Source: Stramonita haemastoma (Eukaryota; Mollusca; Gastropoda; Neogastropoda; Muricidae). Taken from it: a DNA stretch of 10,000 nucleotides. Below are positions 1-6,871 of the stretch, piece by piece (the stretch's first letter is position 1; each line of letters begins with the position of its first letter). Under the pieces are notes generated by a model. It did no database searches. It was not told the origin of the DNA and saw only the letters and a list, made by a program, of their open reading frames with translations. The translations under genes were made by a program, and so were the position numbers. The DNA is taken from NCBI GenBank assembly GCA_030674155.1, contig CM060328.1:34822479-34832478 (forward strand). Direction: 5' to 3'.

Positions 1-49
1 AAGAACTCACATTAAGTTTGATTTTCTCGTCAAACTGGAGAAGAAGAAA

Positions 50-135
50 GGTGATGCTGAGAATTGAACCCAGAACCTTCACAGTTTACTTGGGGTTTTT
101 TGGCAGGTGAACGTCTAATTAACCGTCCTGGCACC
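50..135 (-). repeat. tRNA-like sequence, probably the head of a decayed SINE
   Basis: Read on the minus strand, the segment begins GGTGCCAGGACGG and ends AGCATCACC, so its ends can pair over the first four bases. It holds a good T-arm: stem CTGGG, a seven-base loop TTCAATT, and stem CTCAG. The B-box-like string GGTTCAATTC lies at 61-70. The D-arm and anticodon region are loose and the total of about 86 bases is long, so I do not call a functional tRNA. A tRNA-derived SINE remnant inside the intron ahead of the exon at 182 is the simplest reading. It differs from the SINE family found later in the window. Confidence 0.4.
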
Positions 136-181
136 TTCCTTTTTTTTCTTTTGGCTACGTGTTTCTTCTTTCTGTCCACAG
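136..181 (+). promoter_or_regulatory. 3' splice site (polypyrimidine tract and AG)
   Basis: A pyrimidine-rich run (CCTTCCTTTTTTTTCTTTTG, then TTTCTTCTTTCTGTCCACAG) ends in AG at 180-181. Base composition changes at once from T-rich to GC-rich coding-like sequence, which supports an intron/exon boundary here. The exon starts with the third base of a codon if the frame at 183 is used. Confidence 0.65.
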
Positions 182-1601
182 ACTTCGACGGCTGGAAGCG
201 GAGGGCAAGCTGCAGCCCATGTACCCTGCGGTCAGCCTGGGCTCCGCTCTCAAGATCGCTGCTGCCGCCCGGAGACTCAACTCCTCTCACCGGAAGGGGC
301 AGCCCCGCGCCAAGAGCGCCCTGCCCAGAGTCTCCCGCCCGGCCATGCCACAGGGCCTGTACCCCCTCACCCTCACCCTCCCGGCCTTCTCAAGCGGAGC
401 AACTCCGTGACCGGTGTCTTTATCGATGTTCCCCCACCCCCTGCAGAAGGTCGCCCCGGATCGGCCAGTGTGGCGTTGTGGGCAGTGGTAGTCGTCCTTC
501 CTCCAGACCCAACACGGCCCACAGTGCCGCTGCTGCTGCAGGAGGAGGAGGAGGGAGGGGGTGAACGGGCATCCAGCAGGATCGGACAGAGCGTTGCTGG
601 CTGACCCCAGACTGGACGGTTCCAAAAGCCGTGTGGGCAGCGGGGGTTGGGGAAGACCAGGCTCCAGGGGGAACGGCACCAGACTGACGTCTTCGCATCA
701 CCTCCACAACGGTACTTCTTCCTTTTCCTCCATGGACTCGCAGCACTCTAGGAAATCGGTGTCCCCCTCCGCCGCCTCCTCCTCCCACAACAACAACACC
801 CAACAACAACAACAGGCTTCAGGTGGACCCCCAGCCGTCCACGAGGTCCAGCTCCATCCTGCTGATGCACGGTCAAGGTCACAGCAGGGAGGGGACGCGC
901 TCCAGGAAAACCTCGGCAGCCACCTCCCACTCCAGAGGCACGGGCTCTCACTCCCACGCCCCTTTCTCCTCTCACGTGGCCACGGAGAAGAAGCTCGCGG
1001 AAGGGAGGAGAGAGAGATGTCAGGAGGAGGAGGAGGCTCCGCGATGACGCCCAGATCTCCCCCACGCCTCCACAGAGCGGAATCTCTCCTCCTTCCTGGG
1101 GCTTCAGGACGACCTGGTGGACGATCTCGGGGAGGACCTCTTCGCGGAACGCAGAGCGGAGCTTCTGGAAGAAGAGCAGTACAGATCTGCAGCCATCAGC
1201 AGACGTAAGGACCGCTTCCTTCAGGACATCGACCTGTACCTCAAAGAACACCCTCCCTTCAACCCCGCCGCCACAAGCCCGCCTCCGTGAAGACCCGACC
1301 TCAGGAAGACAGAGGAGGAGGAGGCCAGGAGGGCGCGGAGGTCTTCAACGGCGGGGGCGACTTCAGGCGGCGGAGAGTGGAGTTCAACACCAGCCCCACT
1401 TACCTCCCCGAGCAGGACTACCGGGAGAGGCTGATGGGGCTGTGGCGGGACATGAACAAGTGTCGCTACCTGAGGGTGCCTGACGACATGATCGACCTGT
1501 CCGGAATCAACACCCTGGCTTCTGACACCATGAAGTTGTTCCAGGTGCTCAAGCACCGTGAGGTGCAGCCTCTCTCCAACGGCTGGACTGAGGGAAGCTG
1601 A
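182..1601 (+). CDS. Last exon of an unrecognised protein; reading frame broken several times
   Basis: The product is not recognised. The stretch is GC-rich with strong coding character but cannot be read in one frame. It opens as LRRLEAEGKLQPMYPAVSLG in the frame of position 183. It moves near 360-385 to the frame reading LKRSNSVTGVFIDVPPPP (389-442). By about 600 it is in the frame reading DPRLDGSKSRVGSGG, then a Ser/Asn/Gln-rich tract with five Gln. It shifts again near 800-822, 1030-1045, 1076-1084 and 1262-1267, and ends at TGA 1599-1601. Between 450 and 600 two paths are possible. Each segment is free of stops except at its shift point. The first two-thirds is Ser/Gly/Pro/Gln-rich and probably disordered; the last third is charged and more ordered. 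Most shifts sit in simple-sequence runs, so uncorrected indels are as likely as a true pseudogene. Upstream exons lie outside the window. Confidence 0.6.
1084..1265 (+). CDS. Segment of the same exon: acidic, probably helical block
   Basis: Read from 1084 this gives LSSFLGLQDDLVDDLGEDLF, followed by a stretch rich in Glu, Arg and Leu that includes RRKDRFLQDIDLYLKEH. The alternation of charged and hydrophobic residues suggests amphipathic helices. In this frame the next stop is TGA at 1288-1290, but the good protein sequence continues one frame back, so about one base is missing near 1262-1267. Without a correction here the protein would lose its C-terminal block. I do not recognise the family. 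Confidence 0.55.
1266..1601 (+). CDS. Segment of the same exon: ordered C-terminal block and stop codon
   Basis: The frame of 1287 reads through a Gly/Glu/Arg linker into YLPEQDYRERLMGLWRDM (about 1401-1454), NKCRYLRVPDDMIDLSG and TMKLFQVLKHREVQPLSNGW, ending at TGA 1599-1601. The mix of Trp, Tyr, Cys and Leu with regularly spaced charges is typical of a folded, conserved domain and unlike the low-complexity sequence before it. It is the best query in the window for finding the family. It follows the acidic segment directly, with no splice signals between them. The stop codon falls in the first copy of a tandem duplication that continues into the 3' UTR. Confidence 0.6.
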   Translation, partial: RRHKPASVKTRPQEDRGGGGQEGAEVFNGGGDFRRRRVEFNTSPTYLPEQDYRERLMGLWRDMNKCRYLRVPDDMIDLSGINTLASDTMKLFQVLKHREVQPLSNGWTEGS

Positions 1602-1831
1602 GATGAGTTCAGAGAGAGAGAGCAGGTCTCTGAGCAGGAGCATCTTTTTTGTGATGTGACGTTCTCCAGGAATAAAGCTTGACTCTGAGAGCTGTTAGTA
1701 GTGTAGGGAAGCTGAGATGAGTTGAGAGAGCATCTTTTCGAGAGAGCATCGTCATCGTCTCTGAGCAGGAGCATCTTTTGTGATCTGACGTTCTCCATGA
1801 AACTTGGCTTTAAAAGCCCATAGTAGTGTAG
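1591..1831 (+). repeat. Imperfect tandem duplication, ~115-125 bp, covering the stop codon and 3' UTR
   Basis: AGGGAAGCTGAGATGAGTT occurs at 1591 and again, starting one base variant apart, at 1705. In both copies it is followed by TCTCTGAGCAGGAGCATCTTTT, TGTGAT.TGACGTTCTCCA and finally TAGTAGTGTAG (1696-1706 and 1821-1831). The second copy is about 11 bases longer, mainly through extra GAGAGAGCATC-type sequence. The first copy contains the stop codon and the AATAAA signal. The second has lost AATAAA (it reads ATGAAACTTGG there). Confidence 0.75.
1671..1676 (+). terminator. Polyadenylation signal AATAAA
   Basis: A canonical AATAAA lies 70 bases after the stop codon of the coding region, inside the first copy of the 3' tandem duplication. 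No clear GT-rich downstream element beyond TGTTAGTAGTGT was seen, but the placement fits a short 3' UTR. Confidence 0.45.
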
Positions 1832-1934
1832 CTGTGTGACTAAAGACTTCACTCTCTGCCTGTGTCTGTCTCTCTCTCTCTCCACGCAGGAACTGCCTGC
1901 CTGCTGTGGGCTAGCTCACTGCAGAAAAAGTTAG

Positions 1935-2320
1935 GGATGGATTCATTTTTTTTATGTTTGGATTTTTGGTTTTCAAACATGACAGCGTTTTTTTACGTTA
2001 AAAAATATGGAATTGATGCCACTTAATTCTAAAGTTGGAAAAACTCATTGTTTGTAAAACAGTTTAACGGAGGTTTTGGGCAGGAAAAGCACTAATCCAG
2101 ATAAAATGACAGACCATTCCAAAGAGAAAAATTTGGACAATAATCCATGTATCCTTCTGCGTTCGTGATAGCCTACAAAATGGTTATGCTTTTTTCTGTT
2201 ATCATGATAGCACATAGGAAGAAAAGAACAAAAGTTGATTTGTATACCAACCATCATGGACTTCCAGCTTAAAGATTGTGGCTTTGCGTTCAGTAAGAGG
2301 TGTGGACATTAAATTGAGGG
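1935..2320. other. AT-rich non-coding stretch
   Basis: No supported gene. The sequence is AT-rich with short T and A runs and scattered stops in all frames. Open stretches here are short and have no protein-like character. Confidence 0.6.
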
Positions 2321-2727
2321 TTCTTCTTCTTCTTCTTCTTCTTCTTCTTCTTCTTCTTCTCTTCTTCTTCTTCTTCTTCTTCTTCTTTTTCTTCTTCTTT
2401 TTCTTCTTTTTTTCTTCTTCTTTTTCTTCTTCTTCTTCGCAATTCTTCTTCTTCTTCGCAATTCTTCTTCTTCTTCTTCTTCTTCTTCTTCTTCTTCTTC
2501 TTCTTCTTCTTCTCTTCTTCTTCTTCTTCTTCTTCTTCTCCTTCTTCTTCTTCTTCTTCTTCTTCTTCTTCTTCTTCTCTTCTTCTTCTTCTTCTTCTTC
2601 TTCTTCTTCTTCTTCTTCTCCTTCTTCTTCTTCTTCTTCTTCGCAATTCTTCTTCTTCTTCTTCTTCTTCTTCTTCTTCTTCTTCTTCTTCTTCTTCTTC
2701 TTCTTCTTCTTCTTCTTCTTCTTCCTC
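2321..2727. repeat. Long TTC/GAA triplet microsatellite with interruptions
   Basis: About 407 bases of TTC (GAA on the other strand), with phase slips (TCTCTTC, TTTTTCTTC) and three identical GCAATTC interruptions at 2439-2445, 2458-2464 and 2643-2649. The left third has several T-run variants (2386-2432); the right half is close to perfect. All long open frames across it (poly-Phe, poly-Ser, poly-Leu, poly-Glu, poly-Lys, poly-Arg) are products of the repeat and are not genes. Pure polypurine/polypyrimidine DNA of this kind can form intramolecular triplexes. Confidence 0.95.
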
Positions 2728-2745
2728 TCGTCGTCGTCGTCGTCG
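2728..2745. repeat. (TCG)6 triplet run at the end of the TTC array
   Basis: Six perfect TCG units directly follow the TTC array after the transition TTCCTC. They probably arose from a T-to-G variant unit that was then amplified. Confidence 0.85.
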
Positions 2746-3278
2746 AACGCCCAGACAGCAACTATTGTTGTCTGTCACATGAGCGAAGAAACGTTGCGCT
2801 GCCATTAGGCGCCTGTCAAGTTAGGCCGAGCGCATCCCAATTTCTCTGACAATGAGATACTAAGGTGTTTCGAATTTAATTTTTTATTTGAATTTGAATC
2901 CGACTTCGGCGTGGGAGGGATTTTGATATTAAGTCTTTCTGGGGGAAAAAAAGGAAGAAGAATGGACCAAGAAGGCAGAAAACAGACAAGAAAGAGGTGG
3001 ACAGGAAGAAAGGGATCAAGGCAGAAAAAGAGAGGGATAGAAAAGAGGGAATTCCTAGCACGTAGTTTCCAGAAGGTGGTAATGCTGTTTATACTGACAT
3101 GCCGCCAGCATACCTATGGGGAAGACCAATAATGTAAAATAAAGATAAAATGTCACGCTGCCTCAAACTACTGATACATTATTAAAAAGTTACTGGAGTT
3201 AGTAGTGCGTAACACCTTTCATAGTCCACCTTATTGTTATATCCGTGTTTCACATATAATTGTGACCTAAATCAAAAG
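2746..3278. other. Non-coding stretch without recognised features
   Basis: There is no supported gene. A purine-rich patch (about 2941-3050, GGAAGAAGAATGG and similar) opens frames of Lys/Arg/Gly-rich sequence with no domain character. An AATAAA occurs at 3138-3143, with no coding region before it. Confidence 0.55.
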
Positions 3279-3341
3279 TGTGTGTGCAAGCAAGCAAGCG
3301 CGCGTGCGTGTGTGTGTGCGTGTGCGCGCGCGCGTGTGTGT

Positions 3342-3398
<57 letters not shown>

Positions 3399-3407
3399 CG
3401 TGCACGC
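3279..3407. repeat. (GT)n/(GC)n microsatellite with a 110-bp alternating purine-pyrimidine tract
   Basis: From 3298 to 3407 every step alternates purine and pyrimidine without a break. A GC-rich start (GCGCGCGTGCG, GCGCGCGCGCG near 3324-3334) leads into a long GT run and ends TACGCGTGCACGC. Such tracts are the classical Z-DNA-prone sequences. Cys/Val-rich frames across it are repeat artefacts. Confidence 0.95.
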
Positions 3408-3634
3408 TACTGCCTTTGCCTCCATTGGTATGCGAGTGTGACGCCTATTTTGTGTGCACACATGCGAGCCTGTGCATACGTAACAACTGTGATTTTTATC
3501 ATTATGTTTGTGCAGGATATATTGTTGTTTTTTTCAATCGTATTGACTCTGCGTGTCCTCGAAAAAAAATTGGGAGAGTTACTGTCTCAGCGCATCAATG
3601 TTTCTTATTTTGTAGTTTGTGTACAAAATACAAA

Positions 3635-3697
3635 ACACACACACATACACACGCGCGTGCGCGCGCGCACGCACGCACATGCACACATGCACACACA
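3635..3697. repeat. (CA)n/(CG)n alternating tract, opposite sense to the preceding one
   Basis: A 63-base unbroken alternating purine-pyrimidine run: CA repeats, then ACGCGCGTGCGCGCGCGCAC, then more CA/CG/AT steps. It can pair with the GT tract at 3298-3407 as an inverted repeat. Confidence 0.9.
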
Positions 3698-3781
3698 GTT
3701 AACAGACACAAGTGTTTAGATGCTTCTTTTTTGCGGTTTTCTTCATTTGCTGTTTGATTATTGTTGATGGTGATGGTAATG

Positions 3782-3877
3782 GTGTGTGTGTGTGTGTGTG
3801 TGTGTCTGTCTGTGTGTGTCTGTGTCTGTGTGTCTGTGGTGTGAGTCTGCATGTGTGTATGTTCGTGTGTATGCGTG

Positions 3878-3964
<87 letters not shown>
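3782..3964. repeat. (GT)n microsatellite; imperfect first part, then (GT)42
   Basis: The first part (3782-3880) mixes GT with TCTG and ATGT variants. From 3881 to 3964 it is a perfect run of 42 GT units. The long Val/Cys frames are repeat artefacts. Confidence 0.95.
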
Positions 3965-3968
<4 letters not shown>

Positions 3969-4235
3969 CAGCAGTCGTTAATCAAAGCACACTGTGATAC
4001 AGTCATTTTGTTTCTGAATAACCCAAACCAGCTGTACCATGTTTTAAAAAAAAACAACTGTCACTGGAATCGTTTCCATTATTTCACGACATGTCTGCCT
4101 TGGATGAAAACAATAAAGAAAGAAGAATGAACTCCTGACTGCTGAATTTGTTTTCTTAACCTTTTGTTTGTTTGTTTGTTCTGTTTATTCAACTGGACAG
4201 CTCATTCTCTGCAATTCTAATTTATATTCATTTAG

Positions 4236-4372
4236 TCCTTCGGATGAGACTATAAACCGAGGCCCCGTGTGCGAATGGCACGCAGAACATCTTGCACACA
4301 CGTTAAAAACCCGTCCCGCCTTTCGAAAGATCAGGCCATTGTGTGTGGGTGGGAATTGATGACAACAGAATA
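4236..4372 (+). repeat. 5'-truncated SINE copy (central domain only)
   Basis: It begins abruptly at TCCTTCGGATGAGAC and carries the block CGGATGAGACTATAAACCGAG, CCCCGTGTG, AACATCTTGC, ACACACGTTAAA, CGCCTTTCG and GGCCAT...GGTGGGAA. These match in order the same parts of the plus-strand copy at 6111-6500. The tRNA-derived head is missing. Similarity fades after GATGAC, where the next, different element begins. Confidence 0.75.
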
Positions 4373-4389
4373 AGAAAAAAAACAGCATG

Positions 4390-4692
4390 CACACAGGTGT
4401 CGTGTTTGGACAAGGGTTGGGGAGTTGGAGTCCCCAGGGCGGTTCAGGGCTGTATATGGCAATGTTCTGGTGGCTCCTGCGACAACACTGGAACCATTCG
4501 TATCGGAGATTACCTTTCCAATGGACCATTCCAGCGACATGGAGAGGGAGGGTCTGCTGCATGGGTAACAGCTTGCCCTCCACACTTAACCCAAGCTTTG
4601 CGCTCTATATCCTGGAGCACAACTCCATAGTCTCCCGAGACTGAGAGATGCCCATGATTATTTATCTATTTATTTATTCATTTATTTATCTA
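4390..4692 (+). mobile_element. Unidentified retroposon-like element with an ATTT-rich tail
   Basis: A block of about 270 bases of higher GC content (TGGCAATGTTCTGGTGGCTC, CTGCTGCATGGGTAACAGC, TGGAGCACAACTCCATAG) ends at GACTGAGAGATGCCCATGA. It then runs into a degenerate (ATTT)n tail (about 4657-4692). A body with a simple-sequence 3' tail is what non-LTR-derived retroposons look like. No B box and no long open frame were found, and it does not match the SINE family in this window. It is present once here, so its repetitive nature is inferred from its structure only. Confidence 0.4.
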
Positions 4693-4737
4693 CTTTTTTA
4701 TTTTAAGTAAAATGGAACAAACATTCATATGTTTGTT

Positions 4738-5045
4738 TCTTTTTTTACATCCAGTCTGTGTACATGTAGTTTTTGTAAATTTTGTCATCCATTCCTACCA
4801 GCATACAACGCCTTACTCTTCCGAAAGATGGAACAGGTTTTAATGTGCAGCCAATATGTTCTGCGTGCATTCACACACGGGACTTTGGTTTACTGTCTCA
4901 TCCGAAGGACTTTCGGGGGAGTGGAGTCTGCTCTGATGTTAACTCCAAAGGGAAAATTATATCCTCTCGGTGGAGGGTTTGAACCCAGCACATCAGGTCA
5001 TGGCCGCAACGCCCAGCGCTCTAACTACCAGGTTATCCCGTCCCC
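4738..5045 (-). mobile_element. SINE, near full-length tRNA-derived copy, inverted
   Basis: On the minus strand it begins GGGGACGGGATAACCTGGTAG, an A-box-like start, with a B box GGTTCAAACCC at 4975-4985. A middle part follows (TTAACATCAGAGCAGACTCC, CCGAAAGTCCTTCGGATGAGAC, AGTAAACC, GTCCCGTGTG, ACATTAAAACCTGTTCC), then GGATGTAAAAAA at the 3' end. The order is the same as in the copy at 6111-6500. Its head abuts coding-like minus-strand sequence at 5046. No clear target-site duplication was seen. Confidence 0.85.
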
Positions 5046-5179
5046 CAATAAAGGCAGCTGTACACTGCAGGTCCTCCCAGTCTCCATAGAACTTCTTGGC
5101 CACTAGGGTGGGGTCAGGCCAGATCCTCTGTGGGGATGCATGGTGTAGGGGTGGGGAGGACTCCAGCATGAAAAGCATC
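5046..5179 (-). CDS. Possible minus-strand exon cut by a SINE
   Basis: On the minus strand a 3' splice site TTCCGTATTTTAG ends at 5180. What follows reads MLFMLESSPPLHHASPQRIW and then PDPTLVAKKFYGDWEDLQC, up to the SINE head at about 5045. The GC content and amino-acid mix (Trp, Tyr, Pro, Asp, Cys) are more protein-like than the surroundings. No donor precedes the SINE. The same frame runs on 17 codons into the SINE and stops at 4993-4995. It could be a real exon whose 3' part was lost or moved by the insertion, a decayed gene fragment, or chance. The family is not recognised. Confidence 0.35.
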
Positions 5180-5311
5180 CTAAAATACGGAATAGGTTGC
5201 ATTTTACCACATTACAAAACACTATTTTCATGGTGGGCAAAAACGGTCGGATACGCAAAATCTCACCATTGGTGAACCTAGAAGCTCTAGCCGAGGAGCC
5301 CAAAAATTGAA

Positions 5312-5550
5312 GTATTATAGAACAGGGAATATGTTGGATTATTGCTACAATGGAAAGCCGCATAGAACAGGAATATGTTGGGTTTTTACTAGAATAAAAT
5401 ACGTCATAGAACATGCAATGTGCTTGATTTTTACGAGGATGAAATACATCATGAAGCACAGAATATTTTTTGGATTTTTTCCTACAACGGAAAACAACTA
5501 CAGAACACTGATAGAACACAAAAAATGTCTGATTTTATCAGAATTGAAAA
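5312..5550. repeat. Diverged tandem repeat, period ~45 bp, about five units
   Basis: The motif CATAGAACAGGAATATGTTGG recurs in changed form at about 5315, 5360, 5405, 5450 and 5508. Each copy is followed by a TTTTTAC..GAATGAAATA-like second half (ACTAGAATAAAATA, ACGAGGATGAAATA). The first four units are spaced 45 bases apart, the fifth a little more. Because 45 is 15 codons, an open frame persists across all units (5307-5723) as a ~15-residue repeat. I regard the frame as a by-product. Confidence 0.65.
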
Positions 5551-5769
5551 ATCTGTGTACAGTGATATTTTCCATTCTGGGGAAAGATCACATATTATAT
5601 CCTGTGTCATTCAATGTTACCCATTCTACCAAAGATGAAACATTGTTGGTGTTATATTTTACTAAAGGCCATCTAGAAGGGTACTGTGCTGGTAAAGAGG
5701 AAGGAAGGAATGTACATGTATGATTTATAAAGCGCATACAAATCTCTACACCCAAAAATGGTGATCACG

Positions 5770-5840
5770 GCGCAGGGGGGAAGGGGAAACCCGAAGAGAG
5801 GGTGAGATGGGATGGGGCGGGGTAGGAGGGTGCAGAGGGG
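5770..5840 (+). other. G-rich stretch with multiple short G runs
   Basis: Runs of G (GCAGGGGGGAAGGGG, GGGATGGGGCGGGG, GGAGGG, GAGGGG) are close enough together for G-quadruplex folding on the plus strand. No gene is associated with it. Confidence 0.5.
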
Positions 5841-5924
5841 AAAATGACATGAGGAACAAACACACATACAGAAACCCACAAAGAAAAACCGCACTAAGAA
5901 AAATAAAAATACAAAGGAAAATAG

Positions 5925-5969
5925 CACACAACCACACACACACACACGCACACGCACGCACACACACAA

Positions 5970-6004
<35 letters not shown>

Positions 6005-6034
6005 ACACACACACACACACACACACCCCACACA
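5925..6034. repeat. (CA)n microsatellite
   Basis: CA repeats with a few interruptions (ACGCACACGCACGC, AATC, CACC, CCCC). They end about 76 bases before a plus-strand SINE copy. Poly-His/Thr frames are artefacts. Confidence 0.95.
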
Positions 6035-6110
6035 TGACTAGGCACATAATGCACGCACGCGTGTGTGCATTCATTTGCATGCGCGCGCACACCAGAATAC
6101 ATAAGTATCA

Positions 6111-6500
6111 GGGGACGGGATATCCTAGTGGTCAGAACATTGCGCTCGCAATTTGACGACCCGGGTTCGATTCCCAGTCGAGGAGATTTTTCTCCTGGAG
6201 TAAACATCAGTGCTGACTTCACTCTCCCCAATAATCCTTCGGATGAGACTATAAACCGAGGCCCCGTGTGTGAAAGCAAGCAAAACATCTTGCGCACACG
6301 TTAAATCCTGTTCCGCTTTCGTAAGAGTAGGCCATCTGTGCCGGTGGGAACAGATGATATTTACAAAACTACATACACACGGGGACTGGATGTAAAAACT
6401 AAAAAAGCACAAGAGTGCTTATCCCATTATCCTCGACATAAAAGAATAACATAAATAAAAAGAATAAAATAAATTTTAAAAATAATAAATAATAATAAAT
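6111..6500 (+). mobile_element. SINE, full-length tRNA-derived copy
   Basis: The head GGGGACGGGATATCCTAGTGG includes an A-box-like TATCCTAGTGG (6121-6131). A perfect RNA polymerase III B box GGTTCGATTCC lies at 6164-6174, 33 bases on. A middle region follows with CCTTCGGATGAGAC and TATAAACCGAGGCCCCGTGTG (6236-6270), then CACGTTAAATCCTGTTCCGC, GGACTGGATGTAAAAA and GCACAAGAGTGCTTATCCC. It ends in an AATAAA/AATAAT-rich tail (about 6435-6500). This is the standard SINE layout: tRNA-derived promoter, conserved central domain, LINE-like 3' part, A-rich simple tail. It would be transcribed by Pol III and mobilised by a partner LINE, which is not in this window. Confidence 0.88.
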
Positions 6501-6769
6501 TATGTGTGTATGGGTGTGAACAGAGAGCACGAACATTAGAAGGGAGGGGTGGGGATGTGGTGTACGGAAAGTCAAGTCACAAAATCGCCCTGAATTAAAA
6601 ACAAAAAAAACAAAAAAAAACTGAAAACACACAACAGTGAGGCTTTGCACGTGCAATTGAGTCCACTTCAGTATTTGGGACACACACTGTGAACTTTTGA
6701 CTTCAATCCCGGCATGCCTCATTTTACCTTGCCACAGTGACATATATTGCTACCAACACGAAAGCAACA

Positions 6770-6871
6770 ATGGCTAGTGCTCGATACGGGACGAAGCAAC
6801 AAAGAGAATTGAAACAAAAGAACAACCATGGTCGCTTCAAGAATGAAATAAACGCCTGAAGAAGTGGATGG
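6770..6871 (+). CDS. Possible first coding exon or short ORF ending at a strong 5' splice site
   Basis: An ATG in good context (ACAATGG) at 6770 opens a 29-codon frame starting MASARYGTKQQRELKQ and ending at TGA 6857-6859. Twelve bases later comes a near-perfect donor, TGG|GTAAGTAT, at 6872. The peptide is basic and the context is far less AT-rich than what follows. If one base were missing near 6853-6857, the frame would read on to the donor. As it stands it could be an upstream ORF in a 5' UTR exon. The family is not recognised. It lies 1.25 kb upstream of the candidate exon at 8122 on the same strand. Confidence 0.35.

Noticed and set aside
1466..1885. Minus-strand 139-codon frame with internal repeats opposite the 3' UTR
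   Set aside because: Its internal repeat is the tandem duplication of the plus-strand 3' region. Part of it is antisense to the real coding segment.
2278..2808. Long open frames across the TTC array on both strands (poly-Phe/Ser/Leu, poly-Glu/Arg/Lys)
   Set aside because: They follow entirely from the triplet repeat, which has no stops in these frames, and they have no flanking gene structure.
3234..4130. Cys/Val- and His/Thr-rich frames in the GT/CA arrays
   Set aside because: Dinucleotide repeats give long stop-free frames by themselves; there is no signal beyond the repeat.
6121..6190. A functional tRNA gene at the SINE head
   Set aside because: The A and B boxes are present, but the cloverleaf (acceptor and anticodon stems) does not close and the sequence continues as the SINE body.
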